Positions 43,066 to 52,763 of a stretch of 64,000 nucleotides of DNA are shown here, piece by piece; the first letter of the stretch is position 1; every line of letters starts with the position of its first letter. Under the pieces are notes generated by a model. That model did no database searches. It was given only the letters and a program-made list of their open reading frames with translations, and was not told where the DNA came from. This DNA comes from Haloarchaeobius iranensis. Lineage in GTDB: Archaea; Halobacteriota; Halobacteria; Halobacteriales; Natrialbaceae. The DNA lies in the NCBI RefSeq assembly GCF_900103505.1, contig NZ_FNIA01000003.1:1-64000 (forward strand), read 5' to 3'. The position numbers and the translations under genes are program-made.

Positions 43066-43895
43066 CACTCGAACGGTTCCGCGGTCTCCCGCACCGCCTC
43101 GTACTGCGTCTCGGCCCAGTCGGCCACCGCCGAGTCCGCCCCGGCGTGCAACACGGAGTGGGTCCGGCGATGCTCGTCGAACGCGCCGAGCACCGCGTCG
43201 CCGTCGAGGAAGCCGACCGCGTACGCCGGCACCGCCGCGGAGACGAGGAGCTCGACGCCCGGCGACGACGCGACGGCCCGGAACTCCTCTGGCGAGTCGG
43301 CCGCACGGGAGTCGTAGGCCGCACGCGGCGCGACGAGCTCGACGGTGTGTCCCGTGTCGGCGTAGGCCCGGAGCCCCTTGAGGTACAGCGGGTTGATGAC
43401 CGGCAGGAAGCCCCGGGCGCTCGTGCTGTCGCCGAAGCGCTCCCGGATCGTGGCGACGGGTTTGAATGGGTCCGACTCGTCGGAGCCGACCACCTCGGCC
43501 TCGGCGAGCGCGGCCGGCTCGACCGGGATGTCCACCGGGAAGTGGTCGAGAAACGGGACGAGCGAGTCGGCGCGGTCGACGGTCGCCACCGCGTCGTGGA
43601 GTGCCCGCCGGACCACCGACCCCGCGACGGTGAGCGAGTACTCCCCGCTGGTGGCCGAGTGCGAGAGGTACCCGCGGTCGACCAGGGCCGCGAGGTTCCG
43701 CCGGAGGGTCGACCGGGGGATGCCGGTCCGTTCGGTGAGCGTCTCGGGGACTGCCGGGTCCTCGGCGACCGCGTCGAGGAGGCGGAGCCGCGTTGGCGAC
43801 GCCGCGAGGAACTCGACGCGCTCCAGGGCCGCCGTCGGCGGGTCGTCCATACCGGGGATGCCCACGAGTCCGTACTTATCTCTGTCCATCGTCAT
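43062..43895 (-). CDS. Winged-helix regulator with FilR1/DUF1724-like middle domain
   Basis: 277 aa. N-terminal winged helix (ALERVEFLAASPTRLRLLDAVAEDPAVPETLTERTGIPRSTLRRNLAALVDRGYLSHS), then a C-terminal ligand-binding part (PVINPLYLKGLRAYADTGHTVELVAPRAAYDSRA; VSAAVPAYAVGFLDGDAVLGAFDEHRR) as in the haloarchaeal COG4742 regulators. Ligand unknown. Its TGA overlaps the GTG at 43065, suggesting former coupling to the DUF2332 gene. Start may be the first or third codon (MTMDRDK). Confidence 0.85.
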   Translation of the reverse strand: MTMDRDKYGLVGIPGMDDPPTAALERVEFLAASPTRLRLLDAVAEDPAVPETLTERTGIPRSTLRRNLAALVDRGYLSHSATSGEYSLTVAGSVVRRALHDAVATVDRADSLVPFLDHFPVDIPVEPAALAEAEVVGSDESDPFKPVATIRERFGDSTSARGFLPVINPLYLKGLRAYADTGHTVELVAPRAAYDSRAADSPEEFRAVASSPGVELLVSAAVPAYAVGFLDGDAVLGAFDEHRRTHSVLHAGADSAVADWAETQYEAVRETAEPFEW

Positions 43896-44013
43896 TCGGT
43901 GTCGACGGTCGACGCGCCGCTCGCCACCGACTCACGGTGTAGGACTCGCCCACACCCCGGGACGGTCCCACGCGGTGCCACTAAGATGGATTCGCGGCGA
44001 TGGCGAACCGAAG

Positions 44014-44658
44014 ATGAGCTACGACACCGTACTGTTCGATTTCGACGGCGTCATCGCCGAATCGCCGACAGAGCGGACGATGGTGGACGCGTTCCGCCGG
44101 ACCTGCGACCACTTCCGACGGTCGTTCCCCGAGGAGCAGACGGTACGCGCGTTCCTCGGCGGTGATTTCGACGCCATCGCGGACCGGTGTACGACGGCTG
44201 GGGTCGACCCCGACAGGTTCTGTGCGCAGGCGACCGTCGAGACCATCCGGGCACAGTGGCGCGCCGTCGAGCGGGGTGCGCGGTCGTGCTACGCGGACGT
44301 GGCCGCGGTGCGCTCGCTCACACCCACGCTCGGGGTCGTGAGCGACAACCACCCCACCGTCGTCTCGCTGCTCCTGCGACGGTTCGGCCTCGCGTCCCTG
44401 TTCGAGACGGTCCGGGGCTGCCCGCTGACACGGGAGGGGCTGGCACAGCGGAAGCCGGACCCGTCGAACATCGAGTCCGCCCTGTCGGTACTCGACGCCC
44501 GGGACGCGGTGTACGTCGGTGACAGGGACGTCGACGTGGCGGCCGCGACGGATGCAGGAATCGACTCGGTGCTCGTCGAGCGCGACGCCGTCACGACATC
44601 GGTTGAGCCGACCTACCGGATCGACAGCCTCCGGGAGCTCCCCGCGCTCGTCGACTGA
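44014..44658 (+). CDS. HAD-superfamily hydrolase (phosphoglycolate phosphatase-like)
   Basis: 214 aa. Motif I DFDGVIAE (nucleophile Asp) at the start in MSYDTVLFDFDGVIAE, motif II GVVSDN, motif III Lys in QRKPDP, motif IV YVGDRDVDVAAATDAG. The cap is of the small helical C1 type. Hydrolyses a small phosphomonoester; substrate unknown. The start at 44014 places motif I at residue 9. Divergent from the HTH gene. Confidence 0.9.
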   Translation: MSYDTVLFDFDGVIAESPTERTMVDAFRRTCDHFRRSFPEEQTVRAFLGGDFDAIADRCTTAGVDPDRFCAQATVETIRAQWRAVERGARSCYADVAAVRSLTPTLGVVSDNHPTVVSLLLRRFGLASLFETVRGCPLTREGLAQRKPDPSNIESALSVLDARDAVYVGDRDVDVAAATDAGIDSVLVERDAVTTSVEPTYRIDSLRELPALVD

Positions 44659-44673
44659 GACGGAGCGCCGGCG

Positions 44674-45957
44674 TCAGGGCCAGAGCCCGCGTGCCCCGTG
44701 GGCCTTGCCGACGCGCTCCAGCGCGACCGCGTAGGTCGCGTCGCGCCAGGTGATGTCGCGCTCGTCGACCTGGTCGCGGACGGCGTCCCACGCCTTCAGC
44801 ATCTCCGTGCGCAGCTCCTCGTTGACGCGGTCGAGCGACCACTGGCGGCGGTTGATGTCCTGCAGCCACTCGAAGTAGGAGACGGTGACACCGCCCGCGT
44901 TCGCGAGGATGTCGGGCAGGACGGGGATGCCGCGCTCGTCGAAGACGGCGTCGGCCGCGGAGGTCGTCGGACCGTTCGCACCCTCGACGATCAAGTCGGC
45001 CTGTACGTCGTCGGCGTTGTCCGCGGTGAGGACGTTGCCGACGGCGGCGGGGATGAGGACGTCCACGTCGAGTTCGAGCAGTTCGTCGTTCGAGATGCTG
45101 TGCGGGGCGTCGTAGCCCGACACCATGCCGGGCCGCTCGTCGTGGTCCTCGACGTCGCGGGTGTCGAGCCCGGTCGGGTCGAAGATGGCACCGTCGACGT
45201 CGCTGACGGCGACGACGGTCGCGCCGAGGTCGTCGAGGTAGCGGGCGGCGTAGGCGCCGACCGAGCCGAAGCCCTGCACGGCGACGGTCGTCTCGTCGAT
45301 GTCCCGACCGTAGTAGTCGATGGCCTGCTCGGCGATGATGCCGACCGAGCGGCCGGGTGCACCCTCGCGGCCGAAGGAGCCGCCGATGACCGGCGGCTTG
45401 CCGGTGACGACGCCGGGCGTCGTCTCGCCCTCCTGCATCGAGTACGCGTCCATGAACCACGCCATCTCCTGCGGGCCGGTGCCCATGTCGGGTGCTGGGA
45501 TGTCGTGCTTCGGGCCGATGACGTCGCGCAGTTCCTCGGCGAAGCGGCGGGTGAGGCGCTCCTTCTCCTCCTCGCTGAGGTCCTTGGGGTCGACGACGAT
45601 GCCGCCCTTCGCACCGCCGAAGGGCAGGTCCATCACGGCGCACTTCCAGGTCATCCACATCGACAGCCCGATGCACTCCTGCTCGGAGACCCCGGGGTGG
45701 TAGCGCAGGCCGCCCTTGAACGGGCCACGCACGCTGTCGTGCTGGGCGCGGTACCCCGTGTACACCTCGGTGGTGCCGTCGTCGCGTTTGAGCGGGATGG
45801 AGACCCGCTGGACGCGGTCGGGGTGGTTCAGGCGCTCGATGACGCCCTCGTCGACGTCGACCAGTTCGGCCGCGCTGGCGAGCTGTCGTCGAGCGGTCTC
45901 GAGTGCGCTCTCCTCGTGCTGTTCCGTCTCGTCGTCCGTTGTTGTGGCTGTGACCAT
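44674..45957 (-). CDS. gdhB: Glutamate dehydrogenase, paralog 2
   Basis: 427 aa. Same family as the gene at 39758, which lies 3.7 kb away on the same strand. Core: [86 protein letters not shown], and [27 protein letters not shown]. Start at [10 protein letters not shown], the point where family-like sequence begins; the frame extends upstream 77 codons without it. A TATA-like TTTAAAC about 175 nt upstream would imply a long leader. Coenzyme preference not decided. Confidence 0.93.
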   Translation of the reverse strand: MVTATTTDDETEQHEESALETARRQLASAAELVDVDEGVIERLNHPDRVQRVSIPLKRDDGTTEVYTGYRAQHDSVRGPFKGGLRYHPGVSEQECIGLSMWMTWKCAVMDLPFGGAKGGIVVDPKDLSEEEKERLTRRFAEELRDVIGPKHDIPAPDMGTGPQEMAWFMDAYSMQEGETTPGVVTGKPPVIGGSFGREGAPGRSVGIIAEQAIDYYGRDIDETTVAVQGFGSVGAYAARYLDDLGATVVAVSDVDGAIFDPTGLDTRDVEDHDERPGMVSGYDAPHSISNDELLELDVDVLIPAAVGNVLTADNADDVQADLIVEGANGPTTSAADAVFDERGIPVLPDILANAGGVTVSYFEWLQDINRRQWSLDRVNEELRTEMLKAWDAVRDQVDERDITWRDATYAVALERVGKAHGARGLWP

Positions 45958-46252
45958 GAGTATGACCTCCCACCGATGCGTGCCCCCGGATGCCGTCGGT
46001 TCCCGGTGGGAGTCGACGGCGACGTGGCTGTGCGAGCTGGTGACACGGCATCTGGCGAAGCTCGACCGACAGTGAGAATCCCCACGTGGCGGGACTGCCG
46101 GAGCATCTACGGGCCGTACCCCGCAGACGAATTTAAACAAAACGGTTTCGGTCCGGGCAGAAGTTACTACACGGCCGCGAGTGAGCACGAGGTGCGACGC
46201 GGCCCGGATGGTCAGTAGAGTTTTATATCATAGATAAATAATGTGGTTCTGT

Positions 46253-46786
46253 ATGGCAGGGGTTCAGTGGAGCGGGACGGCGTTCGGGATGGTGTTCCTC
46301 CTCGTCGGCCTCGCGGTCGCGGGTGGCATCACCTACACCGAGTACCAGGACAGACAGGTCGCAGAGAGCATGGAGACGGACACGGCGAGCATCACCTCGA
46401 CCGGGATGGAGTCCGCCACGGAGACGGAGGACGGCGAGACAGAGGTCGAGTACTACCCGCGCCTCGAGTACGAGTACACTGTCGACGGGCGAACGTATCA
46501 GGGCTGGCGTATCTACGCGGCTACGGACCTCGACAAGGAGGCGGGCGAACTCCGTGGCCGGGACTTCGACTCGGAGTCAGCCGCGCGGAACGTGCTCGAC
46601 CGGTTCCCGAGTGGCTCGGAGGCGACCGTCTACTACGACCCGTCGGACCCCTCGCGGGCGTTCCTCGTCCCGCCGGAGTTCGACCTCCTCACGGTGCTGG
46701 GTGGCGTCGCCTTCGGTGGGGTGTTCGCGCTGGTCGGGCTGTACACCGCGATCCAGGGCTTGCGCGGGCAGCTGGACGACGACTGA
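46253..46786 (+). CDS. DUF3592-like membrane protein
   Basis: 177 aa. Two membrane helices flank a beta-rich domain: TAFGMVFLLVGLAVAGGITY near the start and TVLGGVAFGGVFALVGLYTAIQGL near the end. In between EYYPRLEYEYTVDGRTYQG and GSEATVYYDPSDPSRAFLVPPEFD are the DUF3592 hallmark (YxYxVxGxxYxG ... VYYNPxxPxxAxL). The TATA box TTTTATAT (46221-46228) lies 25-32 nt before 46253, so this ATG is preferred to the one at 46241. Confidence 0.85.
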   Translation: MAGVQWSGTAFGMVFLLVGLAVAGGITYTEYQDRQVAESMETDTASITSTGMESATETEDGETEVEYYPRLEYEYTVDGRTYQGWRIYAATDLDKEAGELRGRDFDSESAARNVLDRFPSGSEATVYYDPSDPSRAFLVPPEFDLLTVLGGVAFGGVFALVGLYTAIQGLRGQLDDD

Positions 46787-46858
46787 CGGGCGACCCATCA
46801 CCGGATTCAGGGGCCGGAAAGCGCATCGACTAAGGATTGGCCGCGAGTCGCTCCCGAT

Positions 46859-47344
46859 ATGACCGGGCTCTACTACGAGGAGTTCGAGGTCGGGGAGACC
46901 ATCGAGCACGAGCGGCGCCGTACCGTCTCCGAGAGCGACAACCAGCGGTTCTGCGACATGACGATGAACCAGCAGCCGCTCCACCTGGACGAGTCCTTCG
47001 CCAGCGACACCCAGTTCGGCCAGCGCCTCGTCAACGGCATCTACACGCTGGCGCTCGCGGTTGGCGTCTCCATCCCCGAGACGACCGACGGGACTATCGT
47101 CGCGAACCTCTCCTACGACGAGGTCGAGCACCCGAACCCGGTGTTCCACGGCGACACGCTCAGGGTCCAGTCCACGGTGACGGACAAGCGCGAGACGAGC
47201 GACGGCGAGCGCGGCGTCGTCACGATGCACGTGGAGGCGTTCGTCGTGGACCTCGACGACGATGACGACCGCGGGGACGACGAGGTACTGGTCTGTGAGT
47301 TCGACCGGACGGTCCTCTCGCTGAAGCGCGACCGCGACGACTGA
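46859..47344 (+). CDS. MaoC-like dehydratase
   Basis: 161 aa, single hot-dog domain. YYEEFEVGETIEHERRRTVSESDNQRFCDMTMNQQPLHLDESFASDTQFGQRLVNGIYTLALAVG holds the hydratase motif (D-x(4)-NxxxxHxDExxA with N and H). SYDEVEHPNPVFHGDTLRVQSTV is the second conserved part. Hydrates enoyl-CoA or a related mesaconyl/methylfumaryl-CoA; a malyl-CoA-type lyase (41095-41967) is nearby but not adjacent, so a link is only possible. Confidence 0.88.
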   Translation: MTGLYYEEFEVGETIEHERRRTVSESDNQRFCDMTMNQQPLHLDESFASDTQFGQRLVNGIYTLALAVGVSIPETTDGTIVANLSYDEVEHPNPVFHGDTLRVQSTVTDKRETSDGERGVVTMHVEAFVVDLDDDDDRGDDEVLVCEFDRTVLSLKRDRDD

Positions 47345-47373
47345 CGACTGGCCGGGCGGTTCGGCCCGGAGCG

Positions 47374-48354
47374 CTACAGCCAGCCCTCCCGTCGGAAGTA
47401 GAGTGCCATCACGCCCGCGATGCCGGCCATGCCGAGCATGACGGCGTGGTAGGCGTACGGCCACGACAGCTCCGGCATCGTCTCGAAGTTCATGCCGTAG
47501 ACCCCGACGACGAACGTCAGCGGCAGGACGATGGTCGCGACGACCGTCAGCGTCTTCATCACCTCGTTGGTCGACATCGACAGCGAGTTGAGGTAGATGT
47601 CGCGTGCGCCGGTGACGAGGTCGCGGTACGTCTCGTTCAGCTCCACCAGCTGGACGACGTGGTCGTACACGTCGCGGTAGTACTTCTCGGTCGTCTCGTC
47701 GACGAAGTCCAGGTCGCCGCGGGCGAGCACGCCGACCGCGTCACGGGTCGGCCACAATACCCGCCGCACCGAGAGCAGGTCCCGCCGGAGCTCGTTGATG
47801 TCCGCCAGCAGGTCGAGCCCGGTCGCGCCGACGACTTCCTCCTCGACCGCCTCGATGTCGCTCTCGATCTCGTCGAGCACGTCGAAGTAGCCGTCGACGA
47901 CGGCGTCGACGATGCGGTACGCGGTGAAGTCTGCACCGCGGGCGAGCAGCCGCTTCTCCGCCCGGGTGACCGCGTCCCAGACCAGCCCGACGGCCGGGAT
48001 GGTCTGTGTCGATAGCGTGACGAGCCAGTCGGGCCCGACGAAGATGCCGACCGACCGGGTCCTGATCTCCTCCGCGAAGGTGGTCTCGCCCTCGCGGAGC
48101 GTCGCGGTCTTCAGCAGGACGAACAGGTGGTCGTCGAACTGCTCAACCTTCGGGCGGACGTCGTTCCGGACGTCGTTCCGGACGTCGTCCAGTTCGAGGG
48201 TGTGGATGCCGAACGTCTCCGCGACGGCCTCCAGCTCGTCGGTCGTGCCGTCCGAGACGCGGGTCCAGGTCGTCCCGGGTGCGGCCTTCGCCGCCGCGAG
48301 GTCGTCGTGCTCGTCGATGCCCTCCGGCTGGAACACGTGGGCCTGGACGGTCAC
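47374..48354 (-). CDS. corA: CorA-type magnesium/cobalt transporter
   Basis: 326 aa. Long cytoplasmic domain with coiled helices, then two C-terminal membrane helices. The GMN signature is present after the first (LPLTFVVGVYGMNFETMPEL), then AVMLGMAGIAGVMALYF. The short C-terminal tail is basic. Pentameric channel for Mg2+ uptake. The ATG overlaps the stop of a 53-aa membrane protein gene upstream, so the two are coupled. A short direct repeat of about 12 bp (CGGACGTCGTTC at about 48156-48181) duplicates NDVR in the protein. Confidence 0.93.
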   Translation of the reverse strand: MTVQAHVFQPEGIDEHDDLAAAKAAPGTTWTRVSDGTTDELEAVAETFGIHTLELDDVRNDVRNDVRPKVEQFDDHLFVLLKTATLREGETTFAEEIRTRSVGIFVGPDWLVTLSTQTIPAVGLVWDAVTRAEKRLLARGADFTAYRIVDAVVDGYFDVLDEIESDIEAVEEEVVGATGLDLLADINELRRDLLSVRRVLWPTRDAVGVLARGDLDFVDETTEKYYRDVYDHVVQLVELNETYRDLVTGARDIYLNSLSMSTNEVMKTLTVVATIVLPLTFVVGVYGMNFETMPELSWPYAYHAVMLGMAGIAGVMALYFRREGWL

Positions 48355-48512
48355 GGCGCGTCACCCCCGAGCCCGACGGCCGCGACGGTGATGCCGACCA
48401 TGATACCGACGAGCGAGAGCTCCCGGCCCGGGTAGGGGGACGCGACGCCGATGGCGTAGCCGGCCAGGCCGGCGAGCGTCGTCGCGGCCCCGACCACGAA
48501 CGTTCGCTTCAT
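48351..48512 (-). CDS. Small membrane protein upstream of corA (53 aa)
   Basis: MKRTFVVGAATTLAGLAGYAIG then a loop (VASPYPGRELS) and a second helix (LVGIMVGITVAAVGLGGDAP). Ends in an ATGA overlap with corA, so it is translated with the transporter and may be an accessory subunit. The start at 48512 is preferred over the longer frame, which is not hydrophobic. No family recognised. Confidence 0.68.
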   Translation of the reverse strand: MKRTFVVGAATTLAGLAGYAIGVASPYPGRELSLVGIMVGITVAAVGLGGDAP

Positions 48513-48593
48513 GGTACTGCCTCTGCGGGCGTCGGGAAAAGGGTTGGCGCGGAAACCGGGAGAGCGAAGGGGCTCCTCCTCCAAGCGCCGGTG

Positions 48594-49022
48594 ATGCACG
48601 CGCTCGAACGGCTCTCCCCCGCCGATGGGACGACGACCGGCGACCGGCTGCGAGTCGCGACCGCCGACGGCGTCGTCCTCGTCGCGCTCATCGTCGCGGG
48701 CGAGCTCCGGCACCAGGTCAACCCGGTGGAACAGCCACTCGCGGTCGTCGAAACGGCGGTCCCGTTCCTGCTCGGCTGGGCGGTCGTCGGCACGCTCGTC
48801 GGCGCGTACGGCGAGCGCGCGCTCGCGGACCGACTGTGGTCGGCCCGCATCGCCGTCGGCGGCTGGCTCGGCGCGGTCGGCATCGGCGCGATCCTCCGTG
48901 GCTCACCGTACTTCGCCGGCGGTATCCCGTGGACGTTCCTCGCGGTGATGGCCGGGTTTGGGACGGTCGCACTCGTACTGACGCGGCTCGCGTCGGTGAC
49001 GCTGCTCGCCTCGACGCGCTAG
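48594..49022 (+). CDS. DUF3054-family membrane protein
   Basis: 142 aa with four membrane helices. Key stretch: DGVVLVALIVAGELRHQVNPVEQPLAVVETAVPFLLGWAVVG, then GGWLGAVGIGAILRGSPYFAGGIPWTFLAVMAGFG; the GxxxRxxxF...GGxPxxFxxVA pattern is DUF3054. Function unknown. Divergent from the corA pair; convergent with the MFS gene, 23 nt apart. Confidence 0.82.
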   Translation: MHALERLSPADGTTTGDRLRVATADGVVLVALIVAGELRHQVNPVEQPLAVVETAVPFLLGWAVVGTLVGAYGERALADRLWSARIAVGGWLGAVGIGAILRGSPYFAGGIPWTFLAVMAGFGTVALVLTRLASVTLLASTR

Positions 49023-49045
49023 CACCGCGCAGTTCCTCGCAGAGC

Positions 49046-50272
49046 TCACCGGCGACCCAGGACGAGGCTCGCGGCCGCACCGAGCATCCCGATTCCCGCG
49101 AGCACCAGGAACAGCGTGTCCACGTCCGCGTACGTCAGGATACCGCCCGCGAGGGTACCGCCGAGCGCGCCGACGCCGAACACGCCGAGGTAGGTGTAGC
49201 CGTACGAGAGTCCCCGGGTGCCGGCCGGCGTGTGCTCCGCGACGGCCGCCTGGTACAGGGGCTGGACGACGAACACGGCGACGCCGAGGACGCCACAGAG
49301 CGCGAGCACCGGCAGCAGCCCGAGTCCGGAGACGGGGACGAACACCAGCGCGAGCAGGCCGAGCAGCGCGAACGCGAACGGGAGCGCGCGGCTCGGCGCC
49401 ATGCGGTCGGTCAGCCGCCCACCGACGTACTGGCCGACGACGCCGACCATCAGCAGCCCGCTGTAGACGTAGCGCCCCGGCTCGAGCGTCTCGCCGCCGA
49501 CGTCGACCGGCTGGAGGGACGGGAAGCCACCGAGGATGTCGGGGAGGAAGGTGAGGACGCCCCGGTAGTAGAGGCCGGAGCAGACGACGATACCGAAGAT
49601 GACGAGGAAGCCGCTGGCGAACAGCCGCCGCGACCCGGCGACGAACTCCGGCCACGAGCTGACCGCGTCGGCCTTCGAGCCCCCCTTCTCCTCGCCGCCA
49701 TCTGCGACGGCGGCGCGTTCGTCCACGTCGAACTGGAGCGCCAGCGCGGCTCCGAGCAGGGCGGGGAGCGTGAGCACGAGCGCGACGCCGCGCCAGTCGA
49801 GCACGAGCAGGAGCAGCGTCGCGGCGAGCGGGCCGAGCGCGATACCGACGTTGCCGGCCATCCCGTGGTAGGCGAACGCCGAGCCGCGGGCCTCGACACC
49901 GCGACTGATGAGCGAGAGGCCGGAGGGGTGGTAGACGCTCGCCGCGACACCCCACAGACAGAGTGCGACGGCGACGACCAACACGGACGAGGCGACCGAG
50001 AGCAGCGCGAACGACCCCGCCATGCCGAGGAGACAGCCGACGATGAGCCGCTTCGAGCCGACGGTGTCGGCGAGCACCCCGCCGGGGAGTGCCCCGAGCC
50101 CGAACAGCCCGTAGCCCACGGTCGTGACCACGCCTAGTGTCGCCGCATCCACCGAGAACGCCGGGCTGGCGAGCCAGACGCTCACGAAGATGGGGATGGA
50201 CAGCTCGTAGGTGTGGACCATGGCGTGCCCGAGGGTGACGAGCGCGACGATCGCGCGGTCGTTCCGATTCAC
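49046..50272 (-). CDS. MFS transporter
   Basis: 408 aa with about twelve membrane helices in two halves. The loop 2-3 region GALPGGVLADTVGSKRLIVGC is the MFS motif. A similar LTDRMAPSRALPFAFALLG follows in the second half. A charged central loop (DVDERAAVADGGEEKGGSKADAV) links the halves. Looks like a fosmidomycin-resistance/sugar-type exporter, but the substrate is unclear. It has no partner gene on its strand. Confidence 0.9.
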   Translation of the reverse strand: MNRNDRAIVALVTLGHAMVHTYELSIPIFVSVWLASPAFSVDAATLGVVTTVGYGLFGLGALPGGVLADTVGSKRLIVGCLLGMAGSFALLSVASSVLVVAVALCLWGVAASVYHPSGLSLISRGVEARGSAFAYHGMAGNVGIALGPLAATLLLLVLDWRGVALVLTLPALLGAALALQFDVDERAAVADGGEEKGGSKADAVSSWPEFVAGSRRLFASGFLVIFGIVVCSGLYYRGVLTFLPDILGGFPSLQPVDVGGETLEPGRYVYSGLLMVGVVGQYVGGRLTDRMAPSRALPFAFALLGLLALVFVPVSGLGLLPVLALCGVLGVAVFVVQPLYQAAVAEHTPAGTRGLSYGYTYLGVFGVGALGGTLAGGILTYADVDTLFLVLAGIGMLGAAASLVLGRR

Positions 50273-50546
50273 ACCTACACCCTGGGTTGGTCACCCGTTC
50301 AACGCTCCGGTTCCGGCAGCTGGCAGTGTCATGTGGTACCAACGCTTCGGGTACTCTTTTATGTGATAGCGAAAACGAGAGGTGAACGAGACGCGAATCG
50401 CAGTACTGGAGTACGATTACCGGCGAATAATATTCCTATAACTTATGAGAATGTGCCTCAGCAACTACTGGTCCCCAACCAGTGAACTACCCGGGAGATA
50501 TATACCAAAGTTATTTATGTGTGTTCTGCATAGTTAGCAGTACATT

Positions 50547-50789
50547 ATGACTGGGTACTACGACATCGTTCTGGGGCTGATTCCCGTCTCGTTCATCGGA
50601 GGAACCGCCGCGCTGACCACGCTCGGGGACCTGGCCATGAGCACGGCCATCCCGGTCGCCGCGGTGCTGGCGGTGCTCCTCATCGGCCACGCGATGTTCG
50701 TCAACGCCCCCGTCGACGTCGTCGCCGAGGAGTCAGAGCACGCACAGGCCTCGACGACCAGCACGGCCGCGCCGCCCCAGGCGGACTGA
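50547..50789 (+). CDS. Small membrane protein (80 aa)
   Basis: MTGYYDIVLGLIPVSFIGGTAALTTLGDLAMSTAIPVAAVLAVLLIGHAMFVNAPV in outline: two hydrophobic helices, then an acidic/Ser-Thr tail (DVVAEESEHAQASTTST). The TATA box TTATTTATG (50511-50519) is 28-36 nt upstream, so it is leaderless and well supported. No function known. The 274 bp upstream are AT-rich and contain no other gene. Confidence 0.75.
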   Translation: MTGYYDIVLGLIPVSFIGGTAALTTLGDLAMSTAIPVAAVLAVLLIGHAMFVNAPVDVVAEESEHAQASTTSTAAPPQAD

Positions 50790-50843
50790 GGCCCACCGTA
50801 CCCAGCACTGCTCTTTTTATCGCTGGCCTTCGATTCTCCGCAC

Positions 50844-51842
50844 ATGACGACCGCCCGATTCTTGACGAGTAGCGATGTCGCTGACCTCGCCTCGCCCGCC
50901 GAGTACGTCGATGCCGTGCGTGCGGGCTACCGCCAGCGTGGCGAGGGCGCGGCCGCCGAGCCGCGCTCGACGCTCCGCAACGACGACCCTCCGGGCATGC
51001 TGTTCAGCTACGCCGCCATCCTGCCCGACACGGGCGCGATGGGCGGATACATGTACGCCGCTGGCTTCGGCGAGGTCGACGCATGGTTCGTGACACCGCT
51101 GTTCGACGCCGAGAGCGGCGAGCCCCTGGCGCTCGTCGACGGCGCACACATGAACCCGTTCAAGACCGGTGCCGCGGGCGCGGTTGCCGTCGACGAGCTC
51201 GCGCGCGACGACGCGACGAACCTCGCCGTCATCGGCACCGGCGCGCAGGCCCGCGGCCAGCTCAAGACGACGATGACCGTCCGCGACTTCGAGACGGTGA
51301 ACGTCTACTCCCCCACGAAGGAGAACCGCGAGTCCTTCGCCGCCGAGATGAACCGTCGGTACGACGACGCCGCGGTCGGTGCCGTGGCCTCGTCGGCGGC
51401 AGCCGTCGAGAACGCCGACGTGGTCATCACCGCGACCACCGCGGCCGACCCGGTGTTCGACGGCGACCTCCTCGAACCCGGCACCCACGTCACCGCGATG
51501 GGGCAGTACCACCCGGAGAAGCGCGAACTCGACCACACGACCATCGAGCGGGCGACGTACGTCCCTGACCTGCGCGACCGCGTCAGCCAGGACGCCGGCT
51601 CGTTCATCTCCGCGATGGCGGCCGGGGTCGTCGACGAGGAGGACATCCACGCGGAGCTCGGCGAGGTCGTCGCCGGTGCGGCCGACGGGCGGACGAGCGA
51701 CGACGAGATCACGGTGTTCGACTCCGGCGGCACCGGCATCGAGACGACCGCCGGCGCGTACCTGCTGTACGAGAAGGCGATGGAGCGGGACCTCGGGACG
51801 GAGATCGAGTTCGCGCCCGCGAGCGAGGCGCTACAGGGCTGA
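50844..51842 (+). CDS. Ornithine cyclodeaminase / alanine dehydrogenase-like protein
   Basis: 332 aa, NAD(P)-dependent. The mu-crystallin/OCD family core is clear: PPGMLFSYAAILPDTGAMGGYMYA, DGAHMNPFKTGAAGAVAVDELARDDATNLAVIGTGAQARGQLKTTMTVRDFETVNVYSPT with the GTGxQAxxQ dinucleotide motif, then ADVVITATTAADPVFDGDLLEPGTHVTAMG. Archaeal members are often alanine dehydrogenases or imine reductases. Substrate not decidable from sequence. Confidence 0.9.
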   Translation: MTTARFLTSSDVADLASPAEYVDAVRAGYRQRGEGAAAEPRSTLRNDDPPGMLFSYAAILPDTGAMGGYMYAAGFGEVDAWFVTPLFDAESGEPLALVDGAHMNPFKTGAAGAVAVDELARDDATNLAVIGTGAQARGQLKTTMTVRDFETVNVYSPTKENRESFAAEMNRRYDDAAVGAVASSAAAVENADVVITATTAADPVFDGDLLEPGTHVTAMGQYHPEKRELDHTTIERATYVPDLRDRVSQDAGSFISAMAAGVVDEEDIHAELGEVVAGAADGRTSDDEITVFDSGGTGIETTAGAYLLYEKAMERDLGTEIEFAPASEALQG

Positions 51843-51863
51843 GACCAGCGCCGACCGGGTGGG

Positions 51864-52628
51864 CTACTCCGCTGGCGCGTACGTCTCGCCGGGGACGAAC
51901 ACCGGGAGGTCCGTGTCCCGTGCCTCGCGCGTGAGCGCGTCGAACCAGTTGCGGACCTTGTCGTGGAGGTCCGCTTTCCGGCGGAACTCGTCGTAGCGAA
52001 CGTCGAAGCCGTAGGGGAGTTCGTCGACGGTCGCGCTGCCGAACTCGGCGTCCTGGTAGATGGCGACCCGATGGCCGGGCTTGTGTGTCGTCGCCGGGTT
52101 CCCGCGTCGGAGGTGGAACTCGCCGAGGATGCCGCCGGTCTCGGTGCCGACGCCGGTCGTCAACCCGCCCTGGGTGAACAGGAACAGCACCGCGTCGCTG
52201 TGGGCGGCGAAGGCGATGGACTGGTCGAGGGGAGCCATCCCCGGTACGTCCGGCTCGTCGTCGCGACGCTCGTTCAGCTCCCGCGCCTGCCGGTGCGTCG
52301 GGATGCCGATGTCGCTCGCGATGAACGCCCGGCAGCTGTGGCGGTCGCGGAGTTCGGCACAGAAGTCACGGAGCGCCTGCTCCATGTCGCCGCGACCGCT
52401 GTCGGTGACGTGTCGCTCCGCGTCGAACAGCGGGTCCGCCTGGAACGGGGTCGAGAGCCTGTCGCCGTCGTCGTAGGCGTAGGCCGCGCTGAAGGCGGTG
52501 TACGGCCCCATCACGTACACGGTGAAATCGTTCTGGCGGCTGAACCGCGGTGGCTCGGGGGCCAGTTCGGCCAGGATATCGGCGATGGGCCGGCCGTCGT
52601 ACCGGAATGTCGTCTGCCCGTCGAACAT
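51864..52628 (-). CDS. Haloarchaeal protein resembling nucleoside 2-deoxyribosyltransferase-like proteins
   Basis: 254 aa. FTVYVMGPYTAF, ADPLFDAERHVTDSGRGDMEQALRDFC, CRAFIASDIGIPTHRQA, and DQSIAFAAHSDAVLFLFTQGGLTTGVGTETGG give a pattern (GP strand, D-rich helix, SD-A-LF strand, GT-E-G turn) like the nucleoside deoxyribosyltransferase fold. The match is by pattern only and the protein may be a separate family. Alone on its strand between two plus-strand genes. Confidence 0.6.
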   Translation of the reverse strand: MFDGQTTFRYDGRPIADILAELAPEPPRFSRQNDFTVYVMGPYTAFSAAYAYDDGDRLSTPFQADPLFDAERHVTDSGRGDMEQALRDFCAELRDRHSCRAFIASDIGIPTHRQARELNERRDDEPDVPGMAPLDQSIAFAAHSDAVLFLFTQGGLTTGVGTETGGILGEFHLRRGNPATTHKPGHRVAIYQDAEFGSATVDELPYGFDVRYDEFRRKADLHDKVRNWFDALTREARDTDLPVFVPGETYAPAE

Positions 52629-52763
52629 CTGTTGGTTCGACGTTCTCGGGACGGGGAAATAAGACGCGGGGGAACGTCCGCAAAGCAGTCAGGGTAAAAG
52701 AAAGAAAAAAATCTCTCTAATCGGTAGATACTTGTCCGGGCAGGTCGTAGTATCGACCGTACC

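Noticed and set aside
41990..43381. Long plus-strand frame opposite the DUF2332 and HTH genes
   Set aside because: Shadow frame; low-complexity translation and a family match only on the other strand.
48150..48190. Short direct repeat CGGACGTCGTTC in corA as a possible mobile-element mark
   Set aside because: It keeps the frame and only repeats NDVR; a simple slippage duplication.
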